A DNA stretch of 9,454 nucleotides from Pelotomaculum sp. UBA5255 (GTDB taxonomy: Bacteria; Bacillota; Desulfotomaculia; Desulfotomaculales; Pelotomaculaceae), in contig DHTR01000060.1 in the NCBI GenBank assembly GCA_002408725.1, positions 15,090-24,543 on the forward strand, read 5' to 3'. Below, in pieces: positions 4,994 through 9,454 of the stretch. A program made the translations under genes and the position numbers. Below the pieces are notes generated by a model. That model ran no database searches. It had not been told where the DNA came from and saw only the letters and a program-made list of their open reading frames with translations. Every line of letters begins with the position of its first letter. Position 1 is the stretch's first letter.

Positions 4994-6439
4994 GTGGCAT
5001 ATTCCGATTTGCGCGCCTTCATAGCAGAGTTGGAAAACCGGAGGCTGCTGAAAAGAATTGCGGCGGAAGTTGACGCCGAGCTCGAAATTACCGAAATTAG
5101 CGACAGGGTTGTTAAGGCTGGCGGTCCGGCACTGTTTTTTGATCGTGTTAAGGGTTACTCGATGCCGGTTGTCACCAATTTATTTGGAACCCTGGAAAGG
5201 ATGAAACTGGCCCTGGGCGTGGAGGACCTGGACCGGATTGGGGATGAACTCCTTTCCTTCCTGCAGCAGTCAGAACTGCCAACCACTTTTTGGGGTAAGC
5301 TGAAAACGATCCCCAGGCTGGCAAAGTTATCATCCTTCTTGCCCAAGGATGTCAAAAGCGGCCCATGTAAAGAAGTTGTCCAGATAAATAAGCCATCCCT
5401 GGCGGGGCTACCCGTTTTAAAGTGCTGGCCGGAGGACGGCGGGCCGTTTATCACCCTGCCCCTGGTTTTTACCAGGGATCCGGAGACCGGGCGAAGGAAC
5501 GTCGGCATGTACCGGATGCAGGTTTACGATGAGACAACCACCGGGATGCACTGGCACATTCATAAGGACGGAGCGGAGCACTGCGGCAAGTTGCGCGGTT
5601 GGACGGAAAAAATGCCCGTGGCCGTAGCGCTGGGCGCTGACCCGGTTTTGATCTTTGCAGCTGCAGCCCCGCTTCCACCGGGGATTGACGAGGTGCTTTT
5701 TGCAGGCTTCCTGCGCAAGGAGCAGGTGGAATTGGTGAAGTGCGAGACCGTTGACATTGAAGTCCCGGCCCACGCCGAAGTGATTCTGGAAGGGTATATT
5801 GATCCCAATGAAACCAGGCTGGAAGGGCCCTTTGGTGATCACACCGGGTATTATTCCCTGGCCGACCAGTATCCTGTTTTCCACCTGACCTGTGTCACAC
5901 ATCGCAAAAATCCCATTTACCCCGCTACCATTGTGGGCAGGCCTCCCATGGAAGATGCCTTTATCGGAAAGGCTATTGAGCGGATATTCCTGCCTTTGAT
6001 GAGGCTCACGCTGCCCGAAGTGGTGGACATGAACATGCCTCCCGAGGGGGTTTTCCATAACTGCGTCATCGTTTCCATTAAAAAACGCTACCCCGGCCAG
6101 GCCAGGAAAGTAATGTGCGCCTTATGGGGGCTGGGGTTGATGATGCTGGCCAAGCTCATTATCGTTGTAGATGAGGACGTCAACGTGCAGGACATGTCTG
6201 AAGTCATGTGGCGTGTTTTTAACAATATCGATGCGGGCCGGGACGTAATGACAGTGGATGGTCCTTTGGACGCCCTGGATCATGCTTCGCCCTTACCTCA
6301 CCTGGGGACTAAGATGGGCATTGACGCCACCCGCAAGGGACCTTCCGAGGGACATCATCGCCAGTGGCCCGGGGACATCGTCATGAGCGAAAAGATCAAG
6401 AAGTTGGTTGACGGGAAGTGGAAGAGTTATGGTCTTTAG
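4994..6439 (+). CDS. mqnL: UbiD-family decarboxylase of the futalosine menaquinone route (MqnL-like)
   Basis: A prenylated-FMN-dependent decarboxylase. With mqnA and a ubiA-type gene in the same operon it should remove the ring carboxylate of the prenylated 6-naphthoate intermediate. It has 481 residues, typical for UbiD. GMYRMQVYDETTTGMHWHIH at 171-190 forms the cofactor site with Arg174, and LEGPFGDHTGYYS at 276-288 carries the catalytic glutamate and aspartate (E277, D282). Together these give the Glu/Arg/acid triad of the family. ATIVGRPPMEDAFIGKA follows further on. The GTG start has AAGGAAGGTG just upstream (4979-4988). The 3' end overlaps the prenyltransferase gene by 11 bases. The flavin prenyltransferase (UbiX/MqnM) needed to make its cofactor is not in the window. 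The mqnL name rests on context; the fold assignment is secure. Confidence 0.9.
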   Translation: MAYSDLRAFIAELENRRLLKRIAAEVDAELEITEISDRVVKAGGPALFFDRVKGYSMPVVTNLFGTLERMKLALGVEDLDRIGDELLSFLQQSELPTTFWGKLKTIPRLAKLSSFLPKDVKSGPCKEVVQINKPSLAGLPVLKCWPEDGGPFITLPLVFTRDPETGRRNVGMYRMQVYDETTTGMHWHIHKDGAEHCGKLRGWTEKMPVAVALGADPVLIFAAAAPLPPGIDEVLFAGFLRKEQVELVKCETVDIEVPAHAEVILEGYIDPNETRLEGPFGDHTGYYSLADQYPVFHLTCVTHRKNPIYPATIVGRPPMEDAFIGKAIERIFLPLMRLTLPEVVDMNMPPEGVFHNCVIVSIKKRYPGQARKVMCALWGLGLMMLAKLIIVVDEDVNVQDMSEVMWRVFNNIDAGRDVMTVDGPLDALDHASPLPHLGTKMGIDATRKGPSEGHHRQWPGDIVMSEKIKKLVDGKWKSYGL

Positions 6440-7298
6440 TAAGCTGGGTATCTTTCTGAACATGATTAGGTTTGAGCATACCCTGTTTGCTCTTCCCTTT
6501 GCTTACGTTGGTGCCTTTCTCACCGAAATGAAAATACCATCGGCCCACGATTTGCTTTATATTACCCTGGCCATGGCAGGCGCCCGCACGGCGGCAATGT
6601 CTCTCAACCGGATTATTGACCGCCATATTGACGCCAGAAACCCGCGTACTGCGGGAAGGGCCCTGCCCAGGGGATTGATTAGCGTTTCGGAAGTGTGGCT
6701 ATATGTTTTTCTTTCCTTGTGCCTTTTATTTTATGCCTCGTATCAGCTCAGTCCCCTGGCCTTCAGGCTCTTTCCGGTGGCCGTGCTGGTGCTGTTGATC
6801 TACTCCTACACCAAGCGTTTTTCCTGGACCTGCCACCTGTTTTTGGGAGCGGCGCTGGGTTTGGCGCCCCTGGGAAGCTGGATTGCCATCTCTGGCCGCG
6901 TTGACCTGGCGCCGGTATTGCTGGCGTTGGGAGTCCTTTTTTGGGTTGCCGGATTTGATATTATTTACGCTTGTGATGATTATGAATTCGACCGGAAGGA
7001 AGGGCTTTGTTCGATTCCAGCACGCTTCGGGATCAAGAGGGCACTGGCCATTTCCGTCTTCTCCCATGTTGTGGCGCCGCTGCTATTTCTAGCTGCGGGT
7101 TTAATCTTAAATGCAGGAGCCCTGTATCTGACCGGGGTGGTGCTAGCTGTTGGCATTCTGATTTATCAGCATACGCTGGTGCGGCCAGACGACCTGTCCC
7201 GGGCTGGTATCGCGTTTTTTAATTTAAACGGGATGCTGAGTGTTATAATGTTTTTGTTTGCTTTCCTGGATATTTTATACCCTTTACACCTGCTTTAG
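6429..7298 (+). CDS. mqnP: UbiA-family prenyltransferase (MqnP-like)
   Basis: A membrane protein that joins the polyprenyl chain to the aromatic ring of the menaquinone precursor. It has 289 residues with about eight or nine hydrophobic segments, normal for UbiA. The two magnesium-diphosphate motifs are intact: NRIIDRHIDARNPRTAGR at 60-77 (N60, D64, D68) and DIIYACDDYEFDRKEG at 177-192 (D177, D184, D188). The N-terminal IRFEHTLFALPFA (13-25) is typical of the 4-hydroxybenzoate octaprenyltransferase-like branch that includes MqnP, and differs from MenA. The ATG at 6429 lies inside the end of the decarboxylase gene (stop at 6437-6439), so translation is probably coupled; GGGAAGTG at 6413-6420 serves as ribosome site. 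An in-frame TTG at 6408 is less likely. The next intact gene, mqnA, is 371 bases away, across a gene remnant. Confidence 0.92.
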   Translation: MVFSKLGIFLNMIRFEHTLFALPFAYVGAFLTEMKIPSAHDLLYITLAMAGARTAAMSLNRIIDRHIDARNPRTAGRALPRGLISVSEVWLYVFLSLCLLFYASYQLSPLAFRLFPVAVLVLLIYSYTKRFSWTCHLFLGAALGLAPLGSWIAISGRVDLAPVLLALGVLFWVAGFDIIYACDDYEFDRKEGLCSIPARFGIKRALAISVFSHVVAPLLFLAAGLILNAGALYLTGVVLAVGILIYQHTLVRPDDLSRAGIAFFNLNGMLSVIMFLFAFLDILYPLHLL

Positions 7299-7396
7299 CA
7301 TGTGTCAAGGTCTAACTTCATTTCTTCTGGACTAGCACCCGAAAAATACAGAATTGAATAGCTAACGGGGCTTTTAGATAAAACGGAGTATGGCAA

Positions 7397-7668
7397 TTTA
7401 AGTACCTGGCCGTGGCCAGGCTGATGCCGGATAACTTTAAACGGGTCAAGGCTTTGGGATTATGATCGGCCCAAAACCGGCCCAGGTTTCCCTTTCCTTC
7501 GGGGTTGACGACCTGGATGGCACCGTGGCGGAGGAGAAAATCGCCCATGACGCAGGTGCGGCAACCGGCCATTTTATGTCTAAGGCTTTAGGTAATAGAC
7601 TGATCAAAGCGGTGGGGCGAATACCAGTTAAGCGCGATACCATCTATAACGTTTTGAGGAGGGTTTTT
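7397..7668 (+). pseudogene. mqnE: Decayed 3' remnant of mqnE (aminofutalosine synthase)
   Basis: Two adjoining frames give the C-terminal end of the radical-SAM enzyme MqnE. Frame one (7397-7455) reads FKYLAVARLMPDNFKRVKA, matching the family's LKxxAVARLMLDNFxHIKA. Frame two (from about 7456) reads IMIGPKPAQVSLSFGVDDLD followed by GTVAEEKIAHDAGA, then RLIKAVGRIPVKRDTIYN, matching the WIMLGPKxAQVALSFGxDDLDGT end of MqnE rather than the WVTQGPK end of MqnC. One base is missing near 7454-7456, frame one stops at TGA 7463-7465, and the expected Trp codon is lost. A stop (TAA 7379-7381) lies just upstream, and 7299-7396 shows no further recognisable part, so the N-terminal three quarters with the CX3CX2C cluster motif are gone. 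The linker after DAGA also looks altered. The remnant runs into the mqnA ribosome site, so the ancestral order was probably mqnP-mqnE-mqnA. Confidence 0.82.
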
Positions 7669-7669
7669 A

Positions 7670-8509
7670 GTGTCCAGACTGCGCCTCGGGCAGGTGGAAT
7701 ATATGAATTACCTGCCGGTAAACTATGCTCTGGAAGAGGGTTTTCTGCCCCTTGAAGCTGAACTGGTTAAAGGGTCGCCCACCCGCTTGAACCGTCTTTT
7801 TTTAGACGGAGAGCTGGAAGTCACTCCGATATCCTCAATAGAGTATGCCCGTAATGTTGACTATTGCTTAATTCTCCCCGACCTGTCCATCAGCGCGAAC
7901 GGTCGTGTGGCGAGCATCCTGTTTTTCAGCAAGGTGCCGGTTACGGAACTGGAGGGGAAGAAGGTCTACCTGACCGAATCCTCGGCAACTTCCATTGTTT
8001 TACTGAAGGTTCTCTTTGATCATTACTACCACGTGGATGTGCAGTTTGAAACCGTGTCTCCCGACTTTGACATGATGATGCGCGAGGCTGACGGGGCACT
8101 TTTAATCGGGGATGAAGCGATGCTGGCCCACCAGCGGGTAAAGGAAAAGCACCTGCCCTACCAGGTTACCGATCTCGGGGAAGCCTGGAAGCAGTTTACT
8201 GGTGAAAAAATGGTTTACGCCATGTGGGTGGTTCGCAGGGCATACGCCGAGGCCAACCCAAAGGAAGTGGAAGCGTTATCAAGAGCCCTTCTGGAGTCCA
8301 GAAGAATCGGGGTCAACCATGTTCCTGCAATGATTGCGGAGATGCAGAAAAAGAGTGCACTGCCATTGTCCGTAATCGAGGATTATTTCAAGAACCTCCG
8401 CTACGAATTTGATGAGAGCTACCGGCACGCGCTGCTGATTTATTATGACTACGCTTATAAAAGCGGCTTAATCGAAGAGAGGGTCAAGCTGCATTTTTGG
8501 GGTGAGTAG
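7670..8509 (+). CDS. mqnA: Chorismate dehydratase, first enzyme of the futalosine menaquinone pathway
   Basis: Converts chorismate to 3-[(1-carboxyvinyl)oxy]benzoate, the committed step of futalosine-type menaquinone synthesis. It has 279 residues, with a fold like periplasmic binding proteins but cytoplasmic (no signal peptide). Landmarks are LGQVEYMNYLPVNYALEEG at 6-24, VTPISSIEYARN at 51-62, SISANGRVASILFFSK at 73-88, YLTESSATSIVLLKVL at 99-114, ALLIGDEAM at 142-150 and DLGEAWKQFTGEKMVYAMW at 167-185, all characteristic of MqnA. The C-terminal third is helical and charged. The GTG start at 7670 has GAGGAGGG at 7656-7663, 6 bases ahead, lying inside the end of the mqnE remnant. It is the last gene of the operon, closed by a terminator shared with the convergent gene. 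Confidence 0.96.
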   Translation: MSRLRLGQVEYMNYLPVNYALEEGFLPLEAELVKGSPTRLNRLFLDGELEVTPISSIEYARNVDYCLILPDLSISANGRVASILFFSKVPVTELEGKKVYLTESSATSIVLLKVLFDHYYHVDVQFETVSPDFDMMMREADGALLIGDEAMLAHQRVKEKHLPYQVTDLGEAWKQFTGEKMVYAMWVVRRAYAEANPKEVEALSRALLESRRIGVNHVPAMIAEMQKKSALPLSVIEDYFKNLRYEFDESYRHALLIYYDYAYKSGLIEERVKLHFWGE

Positions 8510-8534
8510 ATTACAAAGTTATTTCAGTTACGGT

Positions 8535-8562
8535 AAAAGCCGTCCGGAGCGGGCGGCTTTTA
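8535..8562. terminator. Intrinsic terminator between mqnA and the convergent L,D-transpeptidase gene, probably bidirectional
   Basis: AAAAGCCGTCC (8535-8545), a 5-base loop GGAGC and GGGCGGCTTTT (8551-8561) form an 11-bp stem with one G-T wobble. The T-run serves the + strand and the A-run on the left gives a shorter U-tract for - strand transcripts. It lies between the 3' ends of the two genes. Confidence 0.88.
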
Positions 8563-8587
8563 TTGTGTGGGAAACTATGCCCGTGAT

Positions 8588-9454
8588 TTAAAACCCGAGT
8601 AGCTGATAGACCTTGTCGTCCACGTTGTTGGGCCCCTTTAGCCCGTAATCTTCCCGAAATTCTTTGACCGCCTTTTCCGTGCCCTGCCCCCAGAATCCGT
8701 CAGGGTTCCACTTGAGATAACCGAGCCTCTTTAGGGAGCGCTGGACTTCCAGAACACTCGGCCCTACGTCGCCATGTTTCAGCACGGAAGGGGGGACGCC
8801 CGGGGCGCCGAAGGGTGTCCCAATGATGGTGACCGATGTTCCCACCGCAACAGCAGGATAAATTTCTTCAACGTGGACATTGTGCATCCGGATGCACCCG
8901 TGGCTGGCAAAACTCCCGATGCTGCCGGGGTTATTGGTGCCATGGACGCCGTACTGGCCGTACGGGATATTTAGTCCGAGCCAGCGTGTACCCATAACGC
9001 TCGGCGGGTTCATTTGTTTTGATATAATTTCCCAGTTGCCCACGGGCGTAGGTGACTCATATTTGCCCATGGCCACCGGGTACTGTTTATACGGCTCACC
9101 CCCGTCAAAAAGGGTCAGCGTCAGCCTGTCCATGTCAATGATTACGCTGACCCGCTCGGGAATAGCCGGGATCTTTTCTCCAAAAAGCTTTTGGTCAGTT
9201 GCGGAAACGAGAGCCTGAAGCGTATACAGGTCGACGGTACCGTCCGGGTGCAGGTCCAACACCTCCTGGGCGGAGGCTACCGCCAGGGATGTTTCCAGGT
9301 CGTAGACACCGTTTAAAGCTCCCTTATAATAACCCAGCACTTGAAGCCTTCGCTGCAGGTCCATCACATCACTGCCGGTGAAATTGGGGTCTTGTAAGAA
9401 TAAAGTACGCCCCTGTTCCCGGCTTAGATGACATTGCCCGTTTTGAGACGCTTC
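8588..9454 (-). CDS. L,D-transpeptidase (YkuD) flanked by two peptidoglycan-binding domains, 5' partial
   Basis: A cell-wall enzyme that forms 3-3 crosslinks or attaches proteins to peptidoglycan. The frame is open to the right edge of the window: upstream of the first in-frame GTG (9365-9367) it continues without a stop and already reads LFLQDPNFTGSDVMDLQRRL, clearly part of a peptidoglycan-binding repeat. The true start is therefore outside the window, and a start at 9367 would cut the domain. Counting from the edge (288 visible residues): binding domain 1 at about 18-85; YkuD domain at about 100-212 with the catalytic motif HGTNNPGS (171-178) and SHGCIRMHN (184-192), nucleophile Cys187; binding domain 2 at about 225-288 (GDVGPSVLEVQRSLKRLGYL at 228-247). 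A signal peptide, if any, lies beyond the edge. Export and spore- or cell-wall location are inference from the family. Confidence 0.92.
   Translation of the reverse strand, partial: EASQNGQCHLSREQGRTLFLQDPNFTGSDVMDLQRRLQVLGYYKGALNGVYDLETSLAVASAQEVLDLHPDGTVDLYTLQALVSATDQKLFGEKIPAIPERVSVIIDMDRLTLTLFDGGEPYKQYPVAMGKYESPTPVGNWEIISKQMNPPSVMGTRWLGLNIPYGQYGVHGTNNPGSIGSFASHGCIRMHNVHVEEIYPAVAVGTSVTIIGTPFGAPGVPPSVLKHGDVGPSVLEVQRSLKRLGYLKWNPDGFWGQGTEKAVKEFREDYGLKGPNNVDDKVYQLLGF

Noticed and set aside
5417..6058. Long - strand ORF opposite the UbiD-type gene
   Set aside because: A shadow of a GC-rich conserved gene; its translation has no recognisable motif, and the + strand frame is a complete UbiD protein.
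7462..7755. 97-codon ORF taken as an intact small gene
   Set aside because: Its first two thirds are the C-terminus of MqnE without the catalytic part, and its end reads out of frame into mqnA; it belongs to the pseudogene.
1..9454. tRNA, rRNA, CRISPR array, insertion sequence or riboswitch
   Set aside because: No cloverleaf with CCA-type acceptor, no regularly spaced repeats, no transposase motif and no riboswitch consensus could be recognised on either strand by eye.

Overview
The window looks like chromosomal DNA from an anaerobic, probably spore-forming Firmicute of the Desulfotomaculum/Pelotomaculum type (Clostridia, Peptococcaceae in the broad sense). The grounds are strong AGGAGG-type ribosome sites, frequent GTG/TTG starts, a futalosine-type menaquinone cluster, a Thermotoga/Bacillus-type SpeD and a YkuD transpeptidase with peptidoglycan-binding repeats. 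The lineage is an inference from gene content, not a database match.

Left part (1-1622): the 3' end of an ABC-transporter ATPase gene is followed 4 bases later by an O6-alkylguanine-DNA alkyltransferase gene. Next comes a visibly AT-richer accessory stretch. It holds a doubtful 69-codon ORF and then two tandem genes for 63-residue cysteine-rich proteins sharing a CCCP...NC...C-EDW-RPG core, closed by a perfect hairpin terminator. These two proteins match no family I recognise. Their synonymous divergence shows they are real and under selection, and they are the best candidates here for something undescribed.

Middle part (1684-3258): a fumarylacetoacetate-hydrolase-family gene, best started at a TTG at 1855, and a free-standing speD (S-adenosylmethionine decarboxylase). 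speD has a near-consensus extended -10 promoter, a small hairpin at the expected 5' end of its mRNA, and a strong terminator.

Right part (3345-8562): a menaquinone operon on the + strand. A polyprenyl-synthase-like protein that has lost both DDxxD motifs lies directly upstream of menG, as hepS does in the Bacillus gerC operon. After it come menG (methyltransferase), a UbiD-type decarboxylase (mqnL-like), a UbiA-type prenyltransferase (mqnP-like) overlapping it by 11 bases, a decayed C-terminal remnant of mqnE with a frameshift, and mqnA (chorismate dehydratase). MqnA opens the futalosine route, and the UbiA, UbiD and UbiE proteins finish it by prenylation, decarboxylation and methylation. The intermediate enzymes (intact MqnE, MqnB/C/D) and the UbiX-type flavin prenyltransferase are not here. 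A convergent L,D-transpeptidase gene on the - strand shares the terminator and runs off the right edge of the window.
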